From assembly GCA_028873975.1 (NCBI GenBank), contig JAPPMO010000108.1, forward strand, positions 1-58,281: a DNA stretch of 58,281 nt. Direction: 5' to 3'. The stretch is from Chloroflexota bacterium (GTDB lineage: Bacteria; Chloroflexota; Anaerolineae; Aggregatilineales; Phototrophicaceae). Shown piece after piece: positions 44,818 to 52,857 of the stretch. The notes beneath the pieces were generated by a model that did not search any database, had not been told where the DNA came from, and saw only the letters and a program-made list of their open reading frames with translations. The stretch's first letter is position 1. Each line of letters begins with the position of its first letter. The position numbers and the translations under genes are program-made.

Positions 44818-45413
44818 AGATTGGAATGATCTTCGAATGCGGTCCACAAGGCGCCGACCGCAAAGTTTGCGAGTACTTGGCAAAACGCATCCGACCTGAC
44901 CTCATAATCATAAGCGAGACGCTCGATAACAAACCAAACTTAGTTACCGAGTGTGGGATTGTCGCATCTGAATTGCTCAGTGAAGGTTGTGAGCGAGTAA
45001 TCATCGTTTGGGATTTATATCCCGCTTGGCGCGAAAAAGGCGCAAAACCGTGCCGAAAGGAAGACCGCGAAGACATCATGACTTCGCTTACGGCAGCAGG
45101 TATTGAACTGGAAAGGGTTGCCTTGGTTTGCATTGAAGAGGAATTGGAAGCATGGCTACTGGCAGATAACAGAGCGATCAACAAAGTATTGTCAAGGCCT
45201 ACTCACAAGGTGAACATCAAACGGCAGCAGAAACCAGAACGGGGCAACCCCAAGACACGAATGACCAAGCTATTCAAAGAATATACTGGCCAAACATATC
45301 GCGACCTGAGACATGCAGAAATGATTGCCAAAGCCATGCCAGACTTTCAGCGGATAAGGAAAGTCGAGACGTTTAAGCGTTTCGCGCTCAAGGTTGCGGA
45401 TGAAGAACTTTAG
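44814..45413 (+). CDS. DUF4276/TOPRIM-like protein, second gene of the pair
   Basis: A 199-residue soluble protein with features I associate with the DUF4276 family, which has a TOPRIM-like fold: an acidic first strand (IGMIFECGPQGADR, E8), an acidic third strand (RVIIVWDLYP, D67) and the family signature CIEEELEAWLLAD (about 106-118). TOPRIM nuclease centres use a Glu on the first strand and Asp residues on the later strand, so these are candidate metal ligands. Starts with ATG within the ATPase stop codon. A longer frame to 44748 lies inside the ATPase gene and is unlikely. Confidence 0.72.
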   Translation: MKIGMIFECGPQGADRKVCEYLAKRIRPDLIIISETLDNKPNLVTECGIVASELLSEGCERVIIVWDLYPAWREKGAKPCRKEDREDIMTSLTAAGIELERVALVCIEEELEAWLLADNRAINKVLSRPTHKVNIKRQQKPERGNPKTRMTKLFKEYTGQTYRDLRHAEMIAKAMPDFQRIRKVETFKRFALKVADEEL

Positions 45414-45428
45414 CGCTCGCAGAAAAAC

Positions 45429-47816
45429 TCAATTCCGCAACGGCTTGTTCGTCCGCAGCATGTGCATGATGCGATCCTGCGTCTTCGGCTCCATGATCAG
45501 ACTCAAAAACGCTTCACGCTCCAAATTCAACAGATACCCTTGATCCACCCACTGCGGCTCCGACAAAGCCCCGCCGCTGAGAATGTAGGCCAGCTTGCGC
45601 ACGATCAAGGCATCGTGCTCGCTGGCATAGCCGGCTTCCTGGAATCCCGCCACGCCCAGCAAGAGCGCCGCGTAGGCGTCGCGCCCCGCGGCGTAGACCG
45701 CTTCCGGCGCCCGCTGCTGACAGGTCTCGCTTAATGCCAGCGCCAGCGCCTTCGCTTCGCCCAGCAGATGCGATCGATTCATGACAATCTTATCCGATGC
45801 GCTCAGGAAGCCGAGCGACCTGGCTTCTTTGGCGCTACCGCTGACCTTGGCAGTGGCGATGGTCTCGAATGCCCTCTGCAAGCCCGTCAAAACATCGTCA
45901 GACCCGGCAGCCGCCAGCGGATTCACCAGGCGCCGTACCAACTCCATGCAACCGCCGCCGGCCGGTACCAGCCCGACGCCGACCTCGACCAGTCCCATGT
46001 AAAGCTCGGCATGCGCCACGACCGCGCCGCCGGACATCACCAGTTCCGCGCCACCGCCCAGCGCCATGTTATGCGCCGCCACAACGACCGGCTTGGGCGC
46101 ATAGCGGAGGGCGGAAGTCAAGTTCTGTAAGGAAACCAGCGCCTTTTCGACGCCTTCAATTCCCGCCATCAACCCCGCTGGATCCAGGTTGGCGCCGATC
46201 GAAAAGCGTTCGCCGTCATTGCCAATGACCAAGGCTCGGCATCCGGGCGCATCCAGCAGATCCAGCGCCTTCCAGCCCGATTCGATCAGGCCGGGGGTGA
46301 TGCTGTTTTGCTTGGTGTTGAATTCCCAGAGCAAGGCGCCGTCGCCCATGTCGTAGATCTTGCCGTCGCCATTGCTATAAACTTCGGCGCCGGAAGCGCG
46401 CAAGTCGGCAACGGTGATCTCCCGCGGATCTTTGCGGAGTGGCTGATAGCTGCGATCCTGCGGACTGTAATAGCCGACAATTTTTCCGCCGCCGTCTCGC
46501 TGATAAAAGCTGTCGTTGCCCGCGGCGAGCATGTCCCGGACCCAATCCGCCACCGGATAGCCATCAGCCTCAAAGCGATCGACGGTTGAGGCGACGCCGA
46601 TGGCGTCCCAGATTTCGAAGGGTCCCATTTGGTGCGCGAAACCCCATTTATGCGCATTGTCAATGTTGACCAGGGCGTCGGTGATTTCCGGCACGCGCTG
46701 CGAGGCATAAGCCAGCAAAAAAGCATGCAAATGATACAGGTATTCCCCGGCGCGGTCATCGGACTTGATCAGCAGCCGTATGCGCTCGCCCAGCGGCTCA
46801 ACTTTGCGGTACTGTCCGACGCTGTCGAATCGCGGTTTGCCGGGCGGCTCGTACTCCAGCGTATCCAGGTTGAGCGCCCACAATTCCTTTTTGCCGCCGT
46901 CGCGGCGCATGTGATAAAAGCCTCGGCCGGTCTTGCGCCCTAGCCAGCCGCGTTCCAGCAGCTTGTCCGAAAGTTCCGCATTTTTCCGGTGCGTCAATAT
47001 CTCGCGCGCCGGATCATCGGGAATGGCTTCATAAAGATTGCGCGCCACGCCCACCGCGATGTCAAAGCCCACCAGATCGTTCAAGCTGAAGGTGGCGGTT
47101 TTCGGACGGCCGATCAGGGGGCCAGTCAAGGCATCCACCTCTTCCACGCTATAGCCGTGATCCAGCGCGTAATTGGTCGCTTGCATGCCGGAAAGCGACA
47201 TGAAGCGATTGCCGATGAAGTTGGGGCTATCCTTGCAGCGGACCGTGCCCTTGCCCAAAACATCAGCGCCGAAGCGCATCATGAAGTCGACGACGGCGGG
47301 ATCAGTACCGGCGTGCGGGATGATTTCCAAGAGCCGCAGGTAACGCGGCGGATTGAAGAAATGCGTTCCCAGGAAGCGCCGCGTGAAGCCCTCCGGCAAA
47401 CCCGCGGCGATTTGGTGAATGGGAATGCCGGATGTATTGCTGCTGACAATGGCGTCGTCCTTGACACATTTGACCAGGCGCGCCATCAGCGCGCGTTTGG
47501 CCTCCAAACGTTCGACGATGGCTTCAATCACCCAGTCGGCGTCGGCGATTTTCTCCAGGTCGTCCTCGATGTTGCCGACGCGGATATTGGCCAGATCGGC
47601 CGGGCTATAGAGCTGCGCCGGGCGCATTTTCTGTAATGACTTCAAATTCCCGTTGACAATCGCGTTGCGGACCCTTGCGCCGTCCTCGGGCGAGCTGTCA
47701 GCCGGCGGAATATCCAGCAGCAGCGTTTCAATGCCGACTCCCGCCAGCAAGGACGCGATGCCGCCGCCCATCGTGCCGGAACCGATGACCGCCGCTTTCT
47801 TGATTTGCCGTTCCAT
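45429..47816 (-). CDS. fadN: bifunctional 3-hydroxyacyl-CoA dehydrogenase/enoyl-CoA hydratase, FadN-like
   Basis: A 795-residue beta-oxidation enzyme with the dehydrogenase first and the hydratase last, the Bacillus FadN order rather than the E. coli FadB order. The NAD site is VIGSGTMGGGIASLLAG at the N-terminus; LGTHFFNPPRYLRLLEIIPHAGT holds the catalytic His; a second C-terminal dehydrogenase domain (about 330-440) follows. The hydratase region at about 500-680 includes RFSIGANLDPAGLM and MALGGGAELVMSGG with the GxG oxyanion segment, and LVPAGGGCMELVRR. The ATG chosen gives MERQIKKAAV; the frame to 47864 adds only 16 residues. Upstream is a composite repeat, downstream the DUF4276 gene converges 15 bases away. 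Confidence 0.93.
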   Translation of the reverse strand: MERQIKKAAVIGSGTMGGGIASLLAGVGIETLLLDIPPADSSPEDGARVRNAIVNGNLKSLQKMRPAQLYSPADLANIRVGNIEDDLEKIADADWVIEAIVERLEAKRALMARLVKCVKDDAIVSSNTSGIPIHQIAAGLPEGFTRRFLGTHFFNPPRYLRLLEIIPHAGTDPAVVDFMMRFGADVLGKGTVRCKDSPNFIGNRFMSLSGMQATNYALDHGYSVEEVDALTGPLIGRPKTATFSLNDLVGFDIAVGVARNLYEAIPDDPAREILTHRKNAELSDKLLERGWLGRKTGRGFYHMRRDGGKKELWALNLDTLEYEPPGKPRFDSVGQYRKVEPLGERIRLLIKSDDRAGEYLYHLHAFLLAYASQRVPEITDALVNIDNAHKWGFAHQMGPFEIWDAIGVASTVDRFEADGYPVADWVRDMLAAGNDSFYQRDGGGKIVGYYSPQDRSYQPLRKDPREITVADLRASGAEVYSNGDGKIYDMGDGALLWEFNTKQNSITPGLIESGWKALDLLDAPGCRALVIGNDGERFSIGANLDPAGLMAGIEGVEKALVSLQNLTSALRYAPKPVVVAAHNMALGGGAELVMSGGAVVAHAELYMGLVEVGVGLVPAGGGCMELVRRLVNPLAAAGSDDVLTGLQRAFETIATAKVSGSAKEARSLGFLSASDKIVMNRSHLLGEAKALALALSETCQQRAPEAVYAAGRDAYAALLLGVAGFQEAGYASEHDALIVRKLAYILSGGALSEPQWVDQGYLLNLEREAFLSLIMEPKTQDRIMHMLRTNKPLRN

Positions 47817-47869
47817 ATACGCTACCGTCTTTCGATAGTTAGTCGAAGCAAGCAAGGCGCGCAACGATA

Positions 47870-48012
47870 ATAAACTACAGAGAACACAGAGAACACAGAG
47901 AGCACAGAGAAAATCTAAGAAGATGATTGATTATTAAGCGTATCGGCAAAACGCTCCTGCAATTCGTAAATTATTTGGATTTCAATTACTTTGTTGAACC
48001 CACTTTGATTCC
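47870..48012. repeat. composite intergenic repeat, partial copy
   Basis: Triple CACAGAGAA-type words (about 47877-47910), then a degraded GTATCGGCAAAACGCTCC hairpin region and the TTACTTTGTTGAACCCACTTTGAT module. The inverted ends are not present. Occupies the fadN upstream region. Confidence 0.55.
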
Positions 48013-48037
48013 CGCTCTCGCTTTGAAGCGGGGACGC

Positions 48038-48742
48038 TCACCAAGGCAGATCAGTGCCGTCATACTGAAAGAACTTGCCGCTGTCGGCGGGCGTCAACCG
48101 CTTGAACAGGGCGCGTAGCGCGCTCGCCGAGTCTTTCGGCGCGAGCGCGGCGTTTGCTCCCCCCATGTCCGTTCGAACCCAGCCGGGATTGACAGTCGCC
48201 GTTGTGACGCCGGCCATCGCGTCATCAAATGCCAGCACGCGAGCCGCCATATTCATCGCCGCCTTGCTCATGCGATAGGCGTAGGAACGGCCGTCCGTCC
48301 GCTGCAGCGAGCCCAGGCCGGAGGAGATCATCACGACGCGCGGATTCGATCCGCGCTGCAACAGGCCGCGAAAAGCCTGCGTGACAATCAGCGGGCTCAC
48401 GGCATTCGTCGTGACGACTTTGCCAACCTCGGATGCCGTCAGTTGCCCCATGATTCGAGCGTGGTCGTCGCCGCCAATGCCGGCGTTGTTGATGAGCAGG
48501 TCAAGCGCGTCAACTTTTGCCGCGACGGCCTGAACGGCGGCCGCGATCGAGCCTTCATCGGTGATATCCATTTGCAGGACCTGGATCAGACCGTCATAAA
48601 GATGCGCCAATTCTTGCAGTTGCCGCGCCTGGCCCGGGTTGCGGCAAGTGGCAAACAAGCAAAGATCCCCGTCCCCCGCGTATTGGCGGACTAATTCAAG
48701 GCCGATGCCGCGATTCGAGCCTGTTATGAGAATTCTTTGCAT
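48038..48742 (-). CDS. short-chain dehydrogenase/reductase, C-factor-like
   Basis: A 234-residue Rossmann-fold oxidoreductase. The nucleotide site is LITGSNRGIGLELVRQY, LLINNAGIGGD the NNAG motif, MISSGLGSLQ the catalytic Ser strand and YAYRMSKAAMN the Tyr-x3-Lys pair; VNPGWVRTDMGG follows. The nearest well-known group is the small SDR subfamily including the Myxococcus C-factor. It starts a minus-strand run with the Mrr gene upstream at 48751, eight bases away. Confidence 0.9.
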   Translation of the reverse strand: MQRILITGSNRGIGLELVRQYAGDGDLCLFATCRNPGQARQLQELAHLYDGLIQVLQMDITDEGSIAAAVQAVAAKVDALDLLINNAGIGGDDHARIMGQLTASEVGKVVTTNAVSPLIVTQAFRGLLQRGSNPRVVMISSGLGSLQRTDGRSYAYRMSKAAMNMAARVLAFDDAMAGVTTATVNPGWVRTDMGGANAALAPKDSASALRALFKRLTPADSGKFFQYDGTDLPW

Positions 48743-48750
48743 GGCTTCTC

Positions 48751-49941
48751 CTAGCTATCCGGTGACTGTAGCAGAGATAATCCGTCGTTGTCGGTATCCG
48801 ATTCGAACTGATTCAAGTCCTCTTTGTCGAATTCCAGAATTCTGATTTCTCGTCGGCGGATGCCGATGTTATGTTCTATCAGCAGATTTAGCAATCTCTC
48901 GCGGTCTATCAAGGTAATCGGCGCGGCGCCCGGAACAAAGGCGGCGTCTTGCGCTGGCTGCGTGAAGCGGCCAGTGGTGATGATTGACCCACGCATGGCG
49001 CCAAACAAAGGCAACGAACCACGCAGTTGACTGATTATCGGGCTGCCGATACTGCCCTTGTGACGCTTGACTTGAACAACTTCGCGCACGCGGCTGATAC
49101 CGAGTTCGATATCAGCGACGACATCGACGCCCTTGTCGTTTCCCGCGGCGGCCACCTCGACATTGTCGTAGCCCATCTCCTCGAGCAGACGTCCGATGAG
49201 GCGCTCGAACGAGTATGGATTCATATTTTGCAGGTATTCCGTCAGTTCTCGACGCGCCATTGCGTTTTTCTTGCTGACGAGAATTTCTATGACAGGCGCG
49301 GACTTTGAATCTTTGCCTTCTGATCGCTGCAGATATGACAAGCCCGCATTGGTAATCTGGTAGGTAAGACCGTTTTTTTCGATCAGCTTTCGCTGTATCA
49401 GGTTTTTGAAGTCACAGGCGTGCGCCATATCAATGGAAGAGTTAGCGCGCATAGTAGTATGATCGTGACAGAAAGCGATGAATGATTCCATCAAGTCGCG
49501 GCGCTTCCCCGGACCCTTTAGCGCGATTTCCCGCAATATCAAGAGCAAGCCTTCGTATTCGTCGATGCTCTTGAGAACCGCTTCATTATTTGTGACAAAT
49601 CCCGCGCCGCGTTCAGTGATACGCATGACTCCGTCGCGAGTAGAAAAAAGCTCATGAATCTTGCAAAGAGACATGGGTTCAAATGCGTAACGCGGGTTGA
49701 CGAGATGGCTCGATTCGCGCCATATTCTCAGCGCTAATTCGCGATTTTCCCCAGATAGTCTTTGCGGGATCCATGCCTCCGGGTCCTTCCAATTAACGGG
49801 ATTCTGCGGATTCTGGACATGTTCATAGATTGCTTTTTCCATGGATTTATAGTGTGAAACTGGAACGCCATCTATGACTTGCAGGAAGCGCTGCCCAGTT
49901 TCGAAGGTTGGCAAACCCGGAGTGAGTTGACGCCTTTCCAT
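48751..49941 (-). CDS. Mrr-type restriction endonuclease
   Basis: A 396-residue protein. The nuclease core is at about residues 230-365: NPYSFERLIGRLLEEMGYDNVEVAAAG, then GVDVVADIE and VVQVKRHKGSIGSPIISQLRG, giving the Mrr/PD-(D/E)xK pattern of an Asp followed by Q-V-K, with a conserved strand after it. The N-terminal 230 residues contain winged-helix-like stretches (DFKNLIQRKLIEKNGLTYQITNAGLSYLQ) that would bind DNA. Mrr proteins cut modified DNA. It lies between a TetR gene and an SDR gene, in the same locus as the fad genes. Confidence 0.82.
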   Translation of the reverse strand: MERRQLTPGLPTFETGQRFLQVIDGVPVSHYKSMEKAIYEHVQNPQNPVNWKDPEAWIPQRLSGENRELALRIWRESSHLVNPRYAFEPMSLCKIHELFSTRDGVMRITERGAGFVTNNEAVLKSIDEYEGLLLILREIALKGPGKRRDLMESFIAFCHDHTTMRANSSIDMAHACDFKNLIQRKLIEKNGLTYQITNAGLSYLQRSEGKDSKSAPVIEILVSKKNAMARRELTEYLQNMNPYSFERLIGRLLEEMGYDNVEVAAAGNDKGVDVVADIELGISRVREVVQVKRHKGSIGSPIISQLRGSLPLFGAMRGSIITTGRFTQPAQDAAFVPGAAPITLIDRERLLNLLIEHNIGIRRREIRILEFDKEDLNQFESDTDNDGLSLLQSPDS

Positions 49942-49957
49942 CCGTTCTGCCCTACCC

Positions 49958-50596
49958 TCAAACCCGCAAAGCCGACATAAAAAGGTCGGCCATCACATCC
50001 GCCACTTCGTCGCCGGAAAGCCGCCCGCCTTCACGAAACCAGACGCCGATCCAGTTGTGCGCGCCCAGGATGGTCTTGGTCACGATCGCCGCGTCTACTG
50101 GACGAAACTCCCCCGCTTCGATACCAGCCAGCAAGGTATCGCGGAACAAACTCTCAAAATAGTCGCGGCGCTCGAAGAAATGGTCCCGCCGCGCGACATA
50201 CTCCATTTGAGTCTTGTTATTCCGGCTTCTGTTGCCCACGTTGACATTGAGAAGAGAGCGAATCTCAAAGACCATCGCCGTTCCCACCGCAACGTTTTGG
50301 GTGATGCCCAGGATATGGGCGCGGATCATGGCTTCCAGCTTGGCGGCGCAAGACAACTGCGAGTTGAAGATGCTTTCCAGCTTCTCGATCCCCAAGTCTG
50401 TCCCATACTCCAGCACACTGAGGAGCAAAAAATCTTTGTTCTTGAAATGATGATACAAGCTGGCGGCGGTCAAGTTGACCTGTGCGGCGATGTCTTTCAT
50501 GGTCGCGGAATCGTATCCTCTGCGCCGCAGCACCTCAGCCGCCGCCCAAAGAATATCCTCGCGATCCACGGATTGGTCGGCAGGTTTACGCGCCAA
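49958..50596 (-). CDS. TetR-family regulator, FadR-like
   Basis: A 212-residue repressor. The N-terminal HTH is AAEVLRRRGYDSATMKDIAAQVNLTAASLYHHFKNKDFLL, typical of TetR. The C-terminal ligand-binding domain is about 150 residues. TetR regulators next to acyl-CoA metabolism genes often bind acyl-CoA (FadR of Bacillus, KstR2). The presence of fadN and fadA about 2-7 kb away on the same strand suggests this role, but the Mrr gene sits in between, so it is inference only. Confidence 0.87.
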   Translation of the reverse strand: MARKPADQSVDREDILWAAAEVLRRRGYDSATMKDIAAQVNLTAASLYHHFKNKDFLLLSVLEYGTDLGIEKLESIFNSQLSCAAKLEAMIRAHILGITQNVAVGTAMVFEIRSLLNVNVGNRSRNNKTQMEYVARRDHFFERRDYFESLFRDTLLAGIEAGEFRPVDAAIVTKTILGAHNWIGVWFREGGRLSGDEVADVMADLFMSALRV

Positions 50597-50730
50597 AAGC
50601 CTGCTCCTTCTTCACTCATGGCGATAAAGAGGACTTTCTTATTCAGTGTTCGATTATAGAGCAGACAGAGGCGGGATTCAAGCGGATTTAACAGCGCCTT
50701 CAGTTCCGCGCTATAGCCAGTCAAACCAAA

Positions 50731-51180
50731 ATTTAACCACAGAGGACACAGAAGTAATTCCAAGTAAGTTGTGCAACAAAATCTAAACACAGAGGACACA
50801 GAGAGCGCAGAGAAAACCAACAGAGGAATATATTTTGCGGGCGTTTCGGCGAAACGCCCCTACAGTTCGTCCCTGTTTTGATTCTCATTACTTTCTTGGA
50901 ATTACTGAGATTTTGATGTAGGGGCGAGCCTTGGTTCGCCCACCGTTCCGGTTAGGTTTTGCGGGCGACTCGCCGCCGCGCGTAGACACTGCGGGTCGGT
51001 CGCCCCGGCGGACGGCTGTTACTTTGGAGAAACTTCATCTGCTATTCAAAAGCGCCTCTTAAATAAGACGAGGGGTTTTATTTTCTTGCTTCTCTCGGTG
51101 TTGACGGTCAGTGTCGGCGGTCAGTGTCTACGCGACCTACGCGCCCCTCGCTGCTTAGAAAAATCTGATGCGATTGCCCT
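50731..51180. repeat. composite intergenic repeat, long copy
   Basis: TTTAACCACAGAGGACACAG, AAGTAAGTTGTGCAAC, CACAGAGGACACAGAGAGCG, ATATTTTGCGGGCGTTTCGG with GAAACGCCCC as hairpin partner, the AGTTCGTCCCTG/CATTACTT module, GGGGCGAGCC, the GACGGTCAGTGTC word twice, and the right end AATCTGATGCGATTGCCCT. The left inverted end is degraded. It occupies most of the gap between the TetR and serB-like genes; no gene seen. Confidence 0.7.
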
Positions 51181-51193
51181 GGAGCCTGCCGCT

Positions 51194-51222
51194 GTTCATA
51201 TTTCTGATCTCGCGGCTATAAT
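51194..51222 (+). promoter_or_regulatory. candidate promoter of the serine operon
   Basis: Perfect TATAAT at 51217-51222 with a poor -35 (TGTTCA, 51194-51199) 17 bases upstream, 33 bases before the ATG, and immediately beyond the right end of the composite repeat. Confidence 0.45.
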
Positions 51223-51255
51223 GATGACGATCTGGCATCCGCCGAGGACAGAAAC

Positions 51256-52113
51256 ATGCCCGACGCCGCTTGGCAAAGTTACGACCTGATCTTCTTCGAC
51301 TGCGACAGCACCTTGTCGGGCATCGAGGGCATTGACGAACTCGCTCGCTTCAAAGGCAAGGGGGACCGCGTGGGCCTGCTGACCAACAAAGCCATGGACG
51401 GCGAGCTTGACCTCGCCGAAGTCTACGGCAAACGCTTGCGCGCCATTCGCCCCACCCGCGCCCAACTCAAGGCGGTTGAGGAACGCTACTGGGAGACCAT
51501 GGTCGAGGACGCGGCCGAAGTTATCGCGGCGCTCCATTACCTGGGCAAGCAGGTTTTCATCATCAGTGGCGGATTGACCGATGCCGTGAAGGGTTTCGGC
51601 CGGCGGCTGGGGGTGGATGCCTCGCGCATTCGCGCGGTCGAATTGGAATACAACGAACTATCCGGGCAATGGTGGCGCTATCACGAGCCGCAGGCGCAAC
51701 AGGCGCAGACTTATCTGGATTTCGATGAGGGTCCGCTAACGGTATCAAAAGGCAAATCCCGGATTATCAGCGAGTTGGCGGGCGATAGCCCCGGGCGGCG
51801 CATTATGATCGGCGACGGCGCGAGCGATCTTGCGGCAAAAGAACAGGTCGATCTCTTCATTGGTTATGGCGGCGTGTTGGCGCGGGACAAGGTGAAAGCC
51901 GAGGCCGATGTCTTTGTGAGCGCCCGTTCCCTGGCGCCGATCCTGCCAATCGCAGCCGGAGGGCGCGGCTGGCAAGCGGTGGCGGGGGGCGACTTTGAGT
52001 CGCTCTATCGCAAGGGCATCGCGCTGGCGCGTGACCCCGAAGCGGTCAGCTTCCGGTCAGCCAAGCGGCTTGACCAGTTTATTCAGGCATTTGAAGGCAT
52101 AGATACGACATGA
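51256..52113 (+). CDS. serB: phosphoserine phosphatase-like HAD protein
   Basis: A 285-residue HAD phosphatase. Motif I is FFDCDSTLSGIEG (both Asp present; the DxDST of SerB), motif II IISGGLTD, motif III Lys in SKGKSRII and motif IV MIGDGASDLAA. The cap contains the Glu/Arg/Met-rich helix that binds phosphoserine in this group. It stands two genes before serA, which supports phosphoserine hydrolysis, the last step of serine synthesis. GAGGA lies eight bases before the ATG. Confidence 0.82.
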   Translation: MPDAAWQSYDLIFFDCDSTLSGIEGIDELARFKGKGDRVGLLTNKAMDGELDLAEVYGKRLRAIRPTRAQLKAVEERYWETMVEDAAEVIAALHYLGKQVFIISGGLTDAVKGFGRRLGVDASRIRAVELEYNELSGQWWRYHEPQAQQAQTYLDFDEGPLTVSKGKSRIISELAGDSPGRRIMIGDGASDLAAKEQVDLFIGYGGVLARDKVKAEADVFVSARSLAPILPIAAGGRGWQAVAGGDFESLYRKGIALARDPEAVSFRSAKRLDQFIQAFEGIDTT

Positions 52114-52778
52114 GTTTCGACGCGATAATCTTCGATATGGACGGGCTGCTGGTCGATTCGGAACCGCTCTGGCACAAGGCGGAAATCGAAATGATAGAAG
52201 GCGCTGGTTATATCTATGCCGAAGATGTGCGCGAGCAAACCATTGGCGTCCGCGTCGATGAGTTCGCGCGCATCATCCACCGCCACTATCCCAGGGTGGG
52301 CGAATCGCCCGCTGCCATCATTGAAGAGATTACGGCGCGCATTTTGGGCATGCCTCTGGAGAAGATTCAGCCGCGCCCGGGCGCCGAAGCAATCATCCGA
52401 TTTGCCGCCGAGCGGGAAATCCCGCGAGCCATCGCCTCTAGTTCCTGGGATTGCGTGATCGACCATTTTGTGGATCTGCTTGCTTGGGACCAGTTGATCC
52501 CACAGCGCTATTCGGCGCAGCACATGGCGCGAGGCAAACCGGCCCCCGATATTTATCTGCACGCCGCCGAGCAGCTGGGCTGCCCGCCCGCGCGCTGCCT
52601 GGCGCTGGAGGATAGCCGGGCCGGGACGCAGTCGGCATTGGCCGCGGGCATGACCTGCTACACGGTGCCCGACCTGTCGCATTCCAGTCTTGATGACTTC
52701 GCCGGAATCAACAGTCATGTCTACGAGAGCCTGTACGACGTTTTGGCGGAAATCGAAAGGAAAGGCTTTTTCGCATGA
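52110..52778 (+). CDS. HAD-superfamily IA phosphatase (hexitol/2-deoxyglucose-6-phosphatase-like)
   Basis: A 222-residue HAD phosphatase with C1 cap. Motif I IIFDMDGLLVDSEP, motif II AIASSSW, motif III Lys in GKPAPDIYL and motif IV LALEDSRAGTQSALAAGM. The closest general type is the YniC/HxpB and beta-phosphoglucomutase-like group. The start overlaps the SerB-like stop (ATGA). The role in a serine operon is unclear; it could remove a competing phosphate ester. Confidence 0.85.
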   Translation: MSFDAIIFDMDGLLVDSEPLWHKAEIEMIEGAGYIYAEDVREQTIGVRVDEFARIIHRHYPRVGESPAAIIEEITARILGMPLEKIQPRPGAEAIIRFAAEREIPRAIASSSWDCVIDHFVDLLAWDQLIPQRYSAQHMARGKPAPDIYLHAAEQLGCPPARCLALEDSRAGTQSALAAGMTCYTVPDLSHSSLDDFAGINSHVYESLYDVLAEIERKGFFA

Positions 52779-52857
52779 GCCAGCCGCCCGGCGGCAGCGC
52801 CCAGACCTGCCGCGCCCGGACAAACGATCAAGTCGCCTCGACCCGGGGGTTGCCGCT

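Noticed and set aside
43582..45413. Naming the ATPase/DUF4276 pair as PARIS or Gabija
   Set aside because: PARIS uses a DUF4435-type second gene and Gabija a fused OLD nuclease with a helicase. Neither fits from the sequence alone.
50731..50900. CACAGAG-type words considered as a CRISPR array
   Set aside because: The units are short, tandem and irregular, with no unique spacers of constant length and no cas genes.
52690..52857. N-terminal extension of serA
   Set aside because: It overlaps the end of the HAD phosphatase gene in another frame and is not family sequence; ATG 52858 fits SerA.
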